From positions 1 to 64,000 of the forward strand of contig NZ_JAGMUL010000169.1 of the NCBI RefSeq assembly GCF_019049285.1: a DNA stretch of 64,000 nucleotides, written 5' to 3'. How positions within the stretch are numbered: position 1 is the first letter of the stretch; every line of letters starts with the position of its first letter. The stretch is from Streptomyces sp. AC550_RSS872 (GTDB lineage: Bacteria > Actinomycetota > Actinomycetes > Streptomycetales > Streptomycetaceae). A program made the translations under genes and the position numbers. The notes beneath the pieces are model-generated. The model was not told the DNA's origin, searched no databases, and worked only from the letters and a program-made list of their open reading frames with translations. Of the stretch, positions 7,618-15,299 are shown in pieces.

Positions 7618-8883
7618 ATGTCGAACCCACCACAGGGCCGTCGTGCGGGCCGGGTGCTGCGGAGCACTGTCTCGGCCGTGCTGATCGTCCTCGCGTGCGT
7701 CCTGGCCCCCGTCACCGTGATCACGGTGTGGGTGCACGACATCGCCCTGGACACCGACCGCTACGTCAAGACGATGAAGCCGCTCGCCACCGACCGCGAC
7801 ATCGAGGACGCGGTGCGCCACCGGCTCGTCGACGCGGTGGACGTCCGCGTGAACGGCAAGCAGATCACCACCGACATCGCGAACTGGCTGAAGTCGCAGG
7901 GCCTGCCGCCCCGCGCGGCCGACGCCCTCAAGACACTGGCCCCCCAGGTGGACGAAGCCGCCCACGCCGCCGCGGACCGGGTCGCGAAGCGTTTCGTCGA
8001 GAGCGACCGGTTCGAACGGCTGTGGGTCACGGCGAACCGGACCGCCCACTCGGCCGTGGTGCATGCCCTCACAGGGAAGGGACGTGGGCCGATCGGCGTC
8101 GAGGAGGGCACCGTGACCCTTGACGTCGGAACCGCCGTGGAGCAGGTCAAAAAGGAACTGGAGGACGCCGGCGTGCAACCGGCGGCCAAGATCCCGGATG
8201 TCGAGAAGCAGGTGGTCCTGTTCCAGTCCGACGAACTCGACCAGTTCCAGGACGCGGCGCACGCCCTGGACCTGGCCGGCTACTGGATGCCGGTGATCAC
8301 CGTGCTGCTCGGGGCGGCGGGAGTCCTGCTGGCCCACCGGCGGCGCCGCGCACTGGCCAAGGCGGCCCTGGGAGCGGCGGTGGGCTGTCTGATCGTCGCC
8401 ATCGGCCTCGTCGTCGCCCGCCGGTACTACCTGGACCATCTCCCGCCGAGCGTCCTGTCCGAACCTGCGGCGGCTGCCGTCTTCGACACCCTTCTGCGCT
8501 TCCTGAAGGACACGCTGCGCACGGTCATCGTGCTCGGTGTGATCATCACCCTCGGCGTCTACCTCGTCGGACCGGGCCGGCTGCCGCGCGCGGTGCGCGG
8601 CCGGTCCGAACGCGGTGCCGACTCCGCGGCCCGCTGGGCGGACACGCACGGCATCACCACGGGCCGGGCCGGGACCTGGACCGAGGACAACCGGAAGTGG
8701 CTCACGATCGGAGCCCTGCTGGTGATCGCGCTGGTGTTCGCGCTCTGGAACGACCCCACGACCCTGACGGTCCTTGTCCTGGCGATCATCCTGCTCGCGG
8801 CACTCGCGGTGATCGCCCTGCTGGCGGCGGACGGCCGAAGAAGGGCCGAAACGGCCCCGGAAAAGCAAGAAACCCCTGATTGA
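7618..8883 (+). CDS. Multi-pass integral membrane protein, function unknown
   Basis: A 421-aa protein with one transmembrane helix near residues 15-38, an external or cytoplasmic domain of about 200 residues rich in charged residues (repeated VDxAxxxAAxxV patterns), and about five further helices between about 220 and 410 (for example YWMPVITVLLGAAGVLLAH, TVIVLGVIITLGVYLVG). No catalytic motif is recognised. Similar proteins are common in Streptomyces as hypothetical membrane proteins. The ATG at 7618 follows GGAGGACGG. The stop codon sits inside the terminator hairpin shared with the tRNA gene that converges on it. Confidence 0.85.
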   Translation: MSNPPQGRRAGRVLRSTVSAVLIVLACVLAPVTVITVWVHDIALDTDRYVKTMKPLATDRDIEDAVRHRLVDAVDVRVNGKQITTDIANWLKSQGLPPRAADALKTLAPQVDEAAHAAADRVAKRFVESDRFERLWVTANRTAHSAVVHALTGKGRGPIGVEEGTVTLDVGTAVEQVKKELEDAGVQPAAKIPDVEKQVVLFQSDELDQFQDAAHALDLAGYWMPVITVLLGAAGVLLAHRRRRALAKAALGAAVGCLIVAIGLVVARRYYLDHLPPSVLSEPAAAAVFDTLLRFLKDTLRTVIVLGVIITLGVYLVGPGRLPRAVRGRSERGADSAARWADTHGITTGRAGTWTEDNRKWLTIGALLVIALVFALWNDPTTLTVLVLAIILLAALAVIALLAADGRRRAETAPEKQETPD

Positions 8884-8893
8884 CAGGGGTTTC
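8869..8893. terminator. Bidirectional terminator between membrane protein and tRNA-Leu
   Basis: Perfect 10-bp stem GAAACCCCTG / CAGGGGTTTC with loop ATTGA. On the minus strand it follows the tRNA 3' end directly and is trailed by TTGCTTTT, a good intrinsic terminator; on the plus strand it covers the membrane-protein stop codon. Confidence 0.85.
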
Positions 8894-8895
8894 GC

Positions 8896-8983
8896 TGGTG
8901 TCCGAGGGGGGACTTGAACCCCCACGCCCGATAAAGGGCACTAGCACCTCAAGCTAGCGCGTCTGCCATTCCGCCACCCGGAC
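8896..8983 (-). tRNA. tRNA-Leu (anticodon GAG)
   Basis: Reads on the minus strand from GTCCGGGTGGCGGAATGGC. The acceptor stem pairs 7 bp with one G-U; the anticodon stem CTAGC/GCTAG encloses loop TTGAGGT, giving anticodon GAG for CUC/CUU codons. A long variable arm (TGCCCTTTATCGGGCG) and the T loop GGTTCAAGTCC identify a class II leucine tRNA. The CCA end is encoded (8896-8898). It is transcribed toward the hairpin at 8869-8893. Confidence 0.97.
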
Positions 8984-9026
8984 AAGGTGTCTGTCGTGCG
9001 GGGTTTCCCTCGCGGCGACAGAGAAA

Positions 9027-9032
9027 ACACTA
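9027..9032 (-). promoter_or_regulatory. Possible -10 element of tRNA-Leu
   Basis: TAGTGT on the minus strand, preceded by TGG (extended -10 like), lies about 44 bp upstream of the tRNA 5' end. The -35 region (TCGGACA) is weak. Confidence 0.35.
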
Positions 9033-9171
9033 CCAGGCTTTCGAGGGTGTCCGATCACCCCCCGTCGCGGCGTTAACGGCGTGTGACGGGACGCGGCCGG
9101 TCTTGGGCCGGGGAGCGCGGAGGGGCAGGATGAGGGGGACCACCAGCAGCAACAGCGCGGGAGGAAGCAGC

Positions 9172-10497
9172 GTGAGCGAGACGGACACGGCCAGGGGCGT
9201 CACCGGCGAGGACGAGGTCGTGGACCTCTGCCGCGAGCTGATCCAGATCGACACCAGCAACTACGGCGACCACTCGGGACCCGGTGAGCGCAAGGCGGCC
9301 GAGTACGTCGCCGAGAAGCTCGCCGAGGTGGGCCTCGAACCGAAGATCTTCGAGTCCCACCCGGGACGCGCCTCCACGGTGGCCCGGATCGAGGGGGAGG
9401 ACCCGTCCCGGCCCGCGCTGCTCATCCACGGCCACACCGACGTCGTACCGGCCAACGCGGACGACTGGACCCACCACCCCTTCTCCGGCGAGGTCGCGGA
9501 CGGATGCGTGTGGGGGCGCGGGGCCGTCGACATGAAGGACATGGACGCGATGACCCTGGCGGTCGTACGCGACCGGCTGCGCAGCGGGCGCAGGCCGCCG
9601 CGGGACATCGTGCTCGCGTTCCTCGCCGACGAGGAGGCCGGCGGCAAGTTCGGCGCCCGGTTCCTCGTCGACAAGCACCCGGATCTCTTCGAGGGCGTGA
9701 CCGAGGCGATCAGTGAGGTGGGCGGGTTCTCGTTCACCGTGAGCGAGCAGCGGCGGCTCTATCTGATCCAGACGGCCGAGAAGGGCATGCACTGGATGAA
9801 GCTGACCGTGGCCGGCACGGCGGGGCACGGCTCGATGATCCACCGGGACAACGCCATCACCGAACTGTCGGAGGCCGTCGCCCGGCTGGGCCGGCACAAG
9901 TTCCCGGTGCGGGTCACCAAGACCACCCGGGCCTTCCTGGACGAGCTCGGCGACGCCCTCGGCACCGAGCTGGACCCGGAGAACATGGAGGGCACCCTCG
10001 CCAGGCTCGGCGGTATCGCCAAGCTCATCGGCGCGACCCTCAGCAACACGGCCAACCCCACCCAGCTCGGCGCCGGCTACAAGGTCAACGTCATCCCGGG
10101 CGAGGCCACCGCACACGTCGACGGCCGCTTCCTGCCGGGGTTCGAGGAGGAGTTCCTCGCCGATCTCGACAAGATCCTCGGCCCGAACGTACGGCGCGAG
10201 GACGTGCACGCCGACAAGGCCGTCGAGACCGGCTTCGACGGGGCGCTCGTCGCGGCGATGCAGTCCGCGCTGGTCGCCGAGGACCCGGCGGCCAAGGCGA
10301 TCCCCTACATGCTTTCCGGCGGAACCGACGCCAAGTCCTTCGACGACCTGGGCATCCGGGGCTTCGGCTTCGCTCCGCTGAAGCTGCCGCCGGAGCTGGA
10401 CTTCGCGGGCATGTTCCACGGTGTCGACGAGCGGGTACCGGTGGACGGGCTGCAATTCGGGGTCCGGGTGCTCGACCGGTTCATCGATGCGTCCTGA
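9172..10497 (+). CDS. M20-family metallopeptidase (ArgE/DapE type)
   Basis: Zinc-dependent cytoplasmic amidohydrolase or peptidase acting on dipeptides or N-acyl amino acids; substrate not predictable. In 441 aa the metal ligands are visible: H88 and D90 in LLIHGHTDVVP, D120 in GRGAVDMKD, the catalytic EE at 154-155 in FLADEEAGG, and a late zinc histidine in MFHGVDERVP. The dimerisation domain lies roughly at 200-310. GTG at 9172 follows GGGAGGAAGCAGC; an ATG at 9130 in the same frame is a less likely start. It lies upstream of the chaplin genes on the same strand with its own apparent transcript. Confidence 0.9.
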   Translation: MSETDTARGVTGEDEVVDLCRELIQIDTSNYGDHSGPGERKAAEYVAEKLAEVGLEPKIFESHPGRASTVARIEGEDPSRPALLIHGHTDVVPANADDWTHHPFSGEVADGCVWGRGAVDMKDMDAMTLAVVRDRLRSGRRPPRDIVLAFLADEEAGGKFGARFLVDKHPDLFEGVTEAISEVGGFSFTVSEQRRLYLIQTAEKGMHWMKLTVAGTAGHGSMIHRDNAITELSEAVARLGRHKFPVRVTKTTRAFLDELGDALGTELDPENMEGTLARLGGIAKLIGATLSNTANPTQLGAGYKVNVIPGEATAHVDGRFLPGFEEEFLADLDKILGPNVRREDVHADKAVETGFDGALVAAMQSALVAEDPAAKAIPYMLSGGTDAKSFDDLGIRGFGFAPLKLPPELDFAGMFHGVDERVPVDGLQFGVRVLDRFIDAS

Positions 10498-10577
10498 ATT
10501 GGCCCGCTGAAAGCACACTTCGGTATTCGACCAGACGTACTGGCCGTGACCGGGGCGAGTGAACGCGCTCATCAGGT

Positions 10578-10605
10578 CGTAGCCCTATTAGTTCCTCCTC
10601 GTTAC
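10578..10605 (+). promoter_or_regulatory. Candidate sigma-BldN-type promoter of the short chaplin gene
   Basis: CGTAGC (10578-10583), 16-bp spacer, CGTTAC (10600-10605). This resembles the CGTAAC-N16-CGTTGA pattern I recall for the bldM p1 promoter, and chaplin genes are known members of the sigma-BldN regulon. It lies about 50 bp upstream of the start codon. Confidence 0.45.
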
Positions 10606-10611
10606 AGGTGA

Positions 10612-10635
10612 TGCGATCAGCTACTTGTGATCGCA
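10612..10635 (+). promoter_or_regulatory. Palindrome in the short chaplin 5' leader
   Basis: Perfect 8-bp arms TGCGATCA and TGATCGCA flank an 8-base spacer. It sits between the candidate promoter and the AAGGAGG ribosome binding site, so it could be a protein operator or a leader hairpin. Confidence 0.5.
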
Positions 10636-10654
10636 TTGCCAACAAGGAGGAATA

Positions 10655-10888
10655 ATGATCAAGAAGGTCGTCGCTGCTGCGGCTGCCACCAGTGGGCTGG
10701 TTCTCGCGGGCGCGGGCCTGGCCGTTGCCGACTCGGGAGCCCAGGGTGCCGCGGTGCACTCCCCGGGCATCCTGTCGGGCAACGTCGTCCAGGCGCCGGT
10801 TCACGTCCCCGTGAACGTCTGCGGCAACACGGTCTCCGTGATCGGGCTGCTGAACCCCGCCTTCGGCAACACCTGCATCAACAAGTGA
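10655..10888 (+). CDS. chpH: Short chaplin (ChpH-like)
   Basis: Secreted amyloid-forming hydrophobin-like protein that coats aerial hyphae and spores. The 77-aa precursor has a signal peptide with cleavage near ADS (residue 26) and one chaplin domain containing GNVVQAPVHVPVNVCGNTV, with the two conserved cysteines at C56 and C74 that form an intramolecular disulphide. An excellent AAGGAGG precedes the ATG. Short chaplins E-H have this architecture; the position next to a long LAXTG chaplin matches the chpH-chpC pair of S. coelicolor, which supports the H assignment, though E cannot be excluded from sequence alone. Confidence 0.9.
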   Translation: MIKKVVAAAAATSGLVLAGAGLAVADSGAQGAAVHSPGILSGNVVQAPVHVPVNVCGNTVSVIGLLNPAFGNTCINK

Positions 10889-10922
10889 CGTTGTGTCTCG
10901 CCCTGTGAAAAGGGCTGAGCCC

Positions 10923-10961
10923 GTCGGCCCCGGAGCGTGCGCCATGCGCTCCGGGGCCGAC
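10923..10961 (+). terminator. Terminator after short chaplin
   Basis: Perfect 15-bp stem (10923-10937 with 10947-10961; arm GTCGGCCCCGGAGCG) and 9-base loop, about 35 bp after the chaplin stop. No T-run, as is usual in Streptomyces. Confidence 0.75.
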
Positions 10962-11041
10962 CGGCCTTTCGGGACGTCGGTCGATTTTCCGGCGTCCTTT
11001 CTTCGGATCTTCGGAACAAGGTCGAAGGCAGGTATTCAGCA

Positions 11042-11857
11042 ATGCGACAGGTCACCCGCAAGGGCCTGATGACCGTGGCGGCAGCGACCGGCATCGTCGC
11101 AGCCGCGGGCGGCGCCGCCCACGCGACCGGCTCGGCCGCGCACGGCTCCAGCTCGAACTCGCCCGGCGTGCTGTCGGGCAACACGGTGCAGGCACCGGTG
11201 CACGTGCCGGTCAACGTCTGCGGCAACACCGTCGACGTCGTCGGAGTGCTCAACCCGGCGAGCGGCAACAGCTGCGCCAACACGGGCGGCGGCCACGGCT
11301 TCGGGGGCGGCTCGGGGGCGTCGGCCGACGGACACGCCACTGACTCGCCCGGCGTCGCCTCCGGCAACCACGTCGAGGCGCCGGTCCATGTGCCGGTCAA
11401 CGTGTGCGGCAACAGCGTCGACATCATCGGCATCGGCAACGCCACCGAGGGCAACGACTGCACCAACAACGGCGGCGGGGGCCACCAGAACCCGCCCGGG
11501 TCGCCGGAACAGCCGGGCAACCCCGGCAACCCCGGTAACCCTGGCCATCCCGGCAACCCCGAGCAGCCGGGCAACCCAGGCAACCCGGAGAACCCCGGCA
11601 ACCCCGGAAACCCGCAGGACCCCGCCGAGCCGAGCCACCCCGGTTCCCCGAGCACGCCGCCCAGCACGGGCGGCGGGACGCCGGGCGGCTCCTCGCACGG
11701 CAACCAGCCGGGCGCGCACTTCGTCACCCAGCCCCGGGGTGAAGCGGAGCTCGCCCGCACCGGCAGCGACCTGCCGATGGGCCTCGCCCTGCCGGTCGGC
11801 GCGGGCGCGCTGCTGGCGGGCACGGTGCTCTACCGCAAGGCACGGCCTTCGGCGTAG
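11042..11857 (+). CDS. chpC: Long chaplin with LAXTG sortase signal (ChpC-like)
   Basis: Cell-wall-anchored chaplin of 271 aa. After a signal peptide (cleavage near AHA, residue 28) come two chaplin domains with cysteine pairs C60/C78 and C122/C140, then a Pro-Gly-Asn-rich spacer (about 150-205; repeats of PGNPGNPG), and a C-terminal sorting signal LARTG (237-241), hydrophobic helix and basic tail RKARPSA. Sortase E enzymes recognise LAXTG in Streptomyces. It follows the short chaplin after a terminator, so it likely has its own promoter. The ribosome binding site before the ATG at 11042 is weak (GAAGGCAGG). Confidence 0.92.
   Translation: MRQVTRKGLMTVAAATGIVAAAGGAAHATGSAAHGSSSNSPGVLSGNTVQAPVHVPVNVCGNTVDVVGVLNPASGNSCANTGGGHGFGGGSGASADGHATDSPGVASGNHVEAPVHVPVNVCGNSVDIIGIGNATEGNDCTNNGGGGHQNPPGSPEQPGNPGNPGNPGHPGNPEQPGNPGNPENPGNPGNPQDPAEPSHPGSPSTPPSTGGGTPGGSSHGNQPGAHFVTQPRGEAELARTGSDLPMGLALPVGAGALLAGTVLYRKARPSA
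11505..11640 (+). repeat. Pro-Gly-Asn coding repeat in the long chaplin
   Basis: Imperfect tandem GGCAACCCC/GGTAACCCT-type units encode the wall-spanning PGNPGNPG spacer. Units of this kind are prone to length change between strains. Confidence 0.7.
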
Positions 11858-11880
11858 CGCTCTGCCGTCCGGCGGGAAAC

Positions 11881-11912
11881 GGAGCGGGCCCCGCCTCGGC
11901 GGGGCCCGCTCC
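11881..11912 (+). terminator. Terminator after long chaplin
   Basis: Perfect 14-bp stem GGAGCGGGCCCCGC / GCGGGGCCCGCTCC with loop CTCG, 24 bp after the stop; it can also serve the convergent gene at 11960. Confidence 0.85.
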
Positions 11913-11959
11913 CGTGTGGTCTCTGCTGTTGTCCCCGTCTCGCTGTCTGTCGCCTCAGC

Positions 11960-12148
11960 TCACCATGTGGCCCGCACCTGGCGGATGATCCGGCGCCGCA
12001 GCCGCACCTTGCGGCTGCCGTCGCGCAGCAGGCTCAGGCGGTCCAACTCCCAGTGTCCGTACTCGGCATGGTCCGTCAGCAGGCGTGTGGCGTCCTTGCG
12101 GGAGACCCCGCGCGGTACGTACACGTCGACAAATTCGTATTCCGGCAT
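11960..12148 (-). CDS. Small conserved protein, DUF5703-like
   Basis: A 62-aa basic protein starting MPEYEFVDVYVPRGVSRKDATRLL and ending in a cluster of arginines (KVRLRRRIIRQVRATW). It resembles the actinobacterial DUF5703 family, known only as a conserved small protein of unknown function. Codon use is typical of the genome. No Shine-Dalgarno is obvious before the ATG at 12148, so the transcript may be leaderless; it is divergent from the gene at 12196 with 47 bp between the starts. Confidence 0.75.
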   Translation of the reverse strand: MPEYEFVDVYVPRGVSRKDATRLLTDHAEYGHWELDRLSLLRDGSRKVRLRRRIIRQVRATW

Positions 12149-12195
12149 CGCATCTATTGTGCGGGCTGGGGCCCGGTACGGATAGCGTCTGCACT

Positions 12196-12924
12196 ATGTC
12201 TGATGCTGTGCAGCCCACCGCTGCCGAGGTACGCGCCGCCGCCGAGGCGGTCAAGACCGCGCTCGACCGCCACCTGGCCGCGGTCGAACGCCGGTCGGGT
12301 GAGGACGACCCGGCCGTCTACGAGGCGTTCAACGAGCTGGCCTCGGCCGCCGAGACCTACGACGAGCTGCTCTACGACCGCTACGACGAGGTCACGCCCT
12401 TCGAGATCCCCGGTGCGGAGGACGCGCTGCCGCCGTACACCGGCCCCGAGGAACCGAACGCGCTGAGCGTGCTGATCCGCCGCGACTACGCCGTGGCGGA
12501 GCCGCAGCGGCTGCTGGCGCAGGCCCAGCGGGTCGAGGCGGCGGACTACGACGAAGGCGCCGACGCGGATGCCTCCGGCACGGTGCACGGGGCGCTGGGC
12601 ACGCTGTTCGGCGAGTTCGAGCCGGACGAGATCGCCTCCCGGCACAAGGAGTTCGGCCTGGAGGAGGGCGACTCCACGCTGTGGGTGATCGCGTCGGACG
12701 ACCAGACCGACCCCGGCGAATGGCTGGAGGCGCCCTTCGAGGGGGTCGATCCGCAGCGGGTGGTCTGCCGCTTCGACGTCAGCGCGGTGTTCGACGACGA
12801 CCTCGACGACGAGTTGGACGACACTGACGACGACAGCGACGCGGAATCCGACGACGACCTCGAAGACGAGCTCGACAGGGATCTGGACGAGGGCGACCTC
12901 GAACCGTTGGACGCGGATCGCTGA
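12196..12924 (+). CDS. Conserved hypothetical protein with acidic tail
   Basis: A 242-aa protein whose first 190 residues look globular (helical AAAEAVKTALDRHLAAVERRSG, then a mixed alpha/beta region ending RVVCRFDVSAVF) and whose last 50 residues are almost pure Asp/Glu/Leu/Ser. No signal peptide or catalytic motif is recognised; I do not know its function. The acidic tail suggests a cytoplasmic binding or chaperone-like partner role, which is inference only. The ATG at 12196 is the first in-frame start after the short divergent promoter region. Confidence 0.8.
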   Translation: MSDAVQPTAAEVRAAAEAVKTALDRHLAAVERRSGEDDPAVYEAFNELASAAETYDELLYDRYDEVTPFEIPGAEDALPPYTGPEEPNALSVLIRRDYAVAEPQRLLAQAQRVEAADYDEGADADASGTVHGALGTLFGEFEPDEIASRHKEFGLEEGDSTLWVIASDDQTDPGEWLEAPFEGVDPQRVVCRFDVSAVFDDDLDDELDDTDDDSDAESDDDLEDELDRDLDEGDLEPLDADR

Positions 12925-12946
12925 CGCGGATTACGGCTGCTTTCGA

Positions 12947-12983
12947 CGGCGGCGGTCACGGATTGGTTCCGTGAGCGCCGCCG
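12947..12983 (+). terminator. Terminator after the acidic-tail protein gene
   Basis: 16-bp arms (12947-12962 and 12968-12983; CGGCGGCGGTCACGGA) with one mismatch and a 5-base loop. Confidence 0.75.
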
Positions 12984-13057
12984 TTGGCATGTGCGGGGCG
13001 CGATGGACACGGTCGCGCCTTTGGTGGCCTCGGGGGTGGGGCGGGTGGTGGCCGTGG

Positions 13058-13079
13058 GGGGCGCAGTTCCCCGCGCCCC
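13058..13079 (-). terminator. Hairpin downstream of the RecD-like gene
   Basis: GGGGCGC / GCGCCCC stem around AGTTCCCC. The wider GGGGCGCGGGGAACTGCGC motif (minus strand) is one I recall as widely repeated in Streptomyces intergenic regions. It lies 40 bp past the stop of the minus-strand gene at 13119. Confidence 0.5.
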
Positions 13080-13118
13080 TGGGGGTCGGCCGGCGCGCCG
13101 TCTCTCCCAGTCCGGGCG

Positions 13119-15299
13119 TCAGCCGGTCGACGGCAGCAGCGGTCCGAGCAGGAGGGCGAGGCGGGTCGTGCGCGGCTTCGCCGGGACCTCGGCGACCGCT
13201 CGGGGCAGGGCCTGCTCCACGCCGTGGACCACGGACAGATGGCGGTCGGCCCGGCCGAACGCCGTGTAGACCCAGGGTCGGTTCAGTGTCTGCGCGGCAT
13301 CGCCGGGCAGCACCACGACCACGGCGGGCCAGCGGGCGCCCGCCGCCTGGTGCGCGGTCAGGGCCCAGCCGTGCCGTACGGACTGCTCCACCCGTTCCTT
13401 CGGTACGACGACGGCCTCGCCCGCGCAGGACAGGTGCAGCCCCTCGCCGTCGGCCTTCACCACCTGGCCCGGCACCGTACGGCCCGGAGCGGGCGAGTAC
13501 GCGACGCGGTCACCGGGGTCGAAGCCGCCGAAGCGGCCGGGGCCGGGGTTGAGCCGTTCCTTGAGCGCGGCGTTGAGGGCGCGCGTGCCGGCCGCGCCGC
13601 CGTGGCCCGGGGTGATCACCTGGGTCTCCTCGGCCGGGATGCCGATCGCCCGCGGCACCGAGTCCGCGACGAGCTGCACGGTGCGGTGCACGGCCTCGCC
13701 CGCGTCGCGCACCGGCACGATCACGACCTCCTTGCCGGGCGCCTCGACCTGGTTCAGCTCGCCGACGCCGATACCGGACACCAGCTCGCCCAGCGGGCCG
13801 GGATCCGGCAGCCGCGAGGCGATCTGCGGACAGACCCGCGCCGCCAGCAGATCGGCGAAGACCCGCCCGGGCCCCGCCGACCACAGCACCGCGGGATCCC
13901 CGGCCAGCACCAGCCGGGCCCCGTCCGGCAGCGACTCCGTGAGCAGGGCCGCCGTCTCCACGTCCAGCTGCGGCGCGTCGAGCAGGACGAGCAGATCGAG
14001 GTCGAACGCACCGTCCGCGTCCCGGCCGGGCCCTTCGGCACCGGAGAGCAGACCGGCCACGGTGCCTGCGCCGGGCCCGTCCAGCAGCGTCGAGAAGCGG
14101 TCCCGGCCGACCGGGCTGTGCGTGGCCGCCCACGCCCGCAGCCCGAGGGCGTGCGCCGCGTGCAGCAGGGCCGCCGGTTCGGCCTGGGACGCCGGCCCGC
14201 CGGTGTGCAGGACCAGTCCATGGGCCGCGGCGGCGCGGATCAGGTCGGCTGCGGAGCCCGCGGCGTTCGCCGCCCGCTCCCACTCCTCGGCCGAACCGTC
14301 CTGCTTCGGCGCCGAGTTGATCAGTCGGGCCAGTCCGTCGGCGAGGCTCTCCTCCGCGAGGGCGTACCGCTCCAGGCCGACGAGGACACGGACCGGCCGC
14401 TCCTCGTCCTCCTCCGCCTCGTCGTCCCCCCGTGGAGCCGAGGCGCCGGGCTCGGCCAGGGCGTCCTGGAAGGCCAGGGCCTCGCCCTCGGCCAGGGTGT
14501 GCTGCACGGCCGCCTCGGCGTCGGGCACACCCCGCTGGGCCAGTGCGGCGGTGAGCGTCGGCATCTCCAGGGCCGTGTGCCCGGCCGCGGCCGCCTGCTC
14601 CAGGAGCCAGACGGTGACCGCCCGCCCGCGCCGCTCGTCGTCGGGTCCGCACTCCGCGCCGAGCAGCGCCCGCGCGAAACCGTCGGCCTGCTCGGTCCGT
14701 ACCCCGGCGACGCGCAGCAACTGCCAGGGATCCGCGCGCAGTTGATCCGCCGCGCCCTCGCCGAGCGCCGCGGCGACCTGCGGGGCGAGCGTCTGGGGGG
14801 CACCGCCGTCGGCCAGCACACGCTGCACCGACTCGACGGTCTCCGGTGCGGGGCCCGCGGGCGCTTCGGCCGCCACGGGATGTGGTGGACGCACCGGTCC
14901 CGGGGCGGGACGGCGCGGTGGCTCCGGCTCGCTGAACACGGTGGCGACGGGCTTTGCGCCGCTCTCCACGGCCCGGACGGCGGCGAGCAGATCGGCGGCC
15001 TTCCCGCTGAGCTTGGTCCCGCTCTCGACGGGCCCCTGCTTCTCGGCCTTCCGCCGCTCGATCCGCTCCCGCTCGACCCGCTGAGCGGCAAGCTCGGCCT
15101 CGGCCGCGGACAACTGCGCCGCGGTGTCGCCGTCGCCGTCCTCGGACGTGGCTTCCGCCCCGGCATCCTCAGCAGCGTCAGCAGCCTCAACGCCCTCGCC
15201 GCCGCCGGCATCCGCGGCTTCGGCCCCGGCGTCCTCCGTCGCGGCCCCCGGTGTCCCCGGCTCGGTGTTCTCCGTGGTCTCGGGCGGCTCCGTGCTCAC
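13119..15299 (-). CDS. RecD-like helicase-related protein with degenerate ATPase motifs
   Basis: A 726-aa protein with an acidic Ala/Glu-rich N-terminus (1-150), a helix-hairpin-helix-like segment as in RecD2 (about 155-280), and a region laid out like the RecD2 motor. The P-loop site reads LHTGGPASQAEPAALL (365-380) in place of GGPGTGKTT and so lacks the catalytic Lys and Thr; Walker B reads LLVLLDAPQLD in place of a DEAS motif; the motif-III-like VLAGDPAVLWSAGPG keeps its shape but has V for Q. The C-terminus retains the UvrD-like LTAHQAAGARWPAVVVVLP and YTAFGRA motifs. Probably folds like RecD2 but is unlikely to hydrolyse ATP. Its GTG start overlaps the aldo/keto reductase stop (GTGA). 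Confidence 0.8.
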   Translation of the reverse strand: MSTEPPETTENTEPGTPGAATEDAGAEAADAGGGEGVEAADAAEDAGAEATSEDGDGDTAAQLSAAEAELAAQRVERERIERRKAEKQGPVESGTKLSGKAADLLAAVRAVESGAKPVATVFSEPEPPRRPAPGPVRPPHPVAAEAPAGPAPETVESVQRVLADGGAPQTLAPQVAAALGEGAADQLRADPWQLLRVAGVRTEQADGFARALLGAECGPDDERRGRAVTVWLLEQAAAAGHTALEMPTLTAALAQRGVPDAEAAVQHTLAEGEALAFQDALAEPGASAPRGDDEAEEDEERPVRVLVGLERYALAEESLADGLARLINSAPKQDGSAEEWERAANAAGSAADLIRAAAAHGLVLHTGGPASQAEPAALLHAAHALGLRAWAATHSPVGRDRFSTLLDGPGAGTVAGLLSGAEGPGRDADGAFDLDLLVLLDAPQLDVETAALLTESLPDGARLVLAGDPAVLWSAGPGRVFADLLAARVCPQIASRLPDPGPLGELVSGIGVGELNQVEAPGKEVVIVPVRDAGEAVHRTVQLVADSVPRAIGIPAEETQVITPGHGGAAGTRALNAALKERLNPGPGRFGGFDPGDRVAYSPAPGRTVPGQVVKADGEGLHLSCAGEAVVVPKERVEQSVRHGWALTAHQAAGARWPAVVVVLPGDAAQTLNRPWVYTAFGRADRHLSVVHGVEQALPRAVAEVPAKPRTTRLALLLGPLLPSTG

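Noticed and set aside
11505..11640. Short repeats suggesting a CRISPR array
   Set aside because: They are in-frame codons of the Pro-Gly-Asn wall spacer of the chaplin, with no regular spacers.
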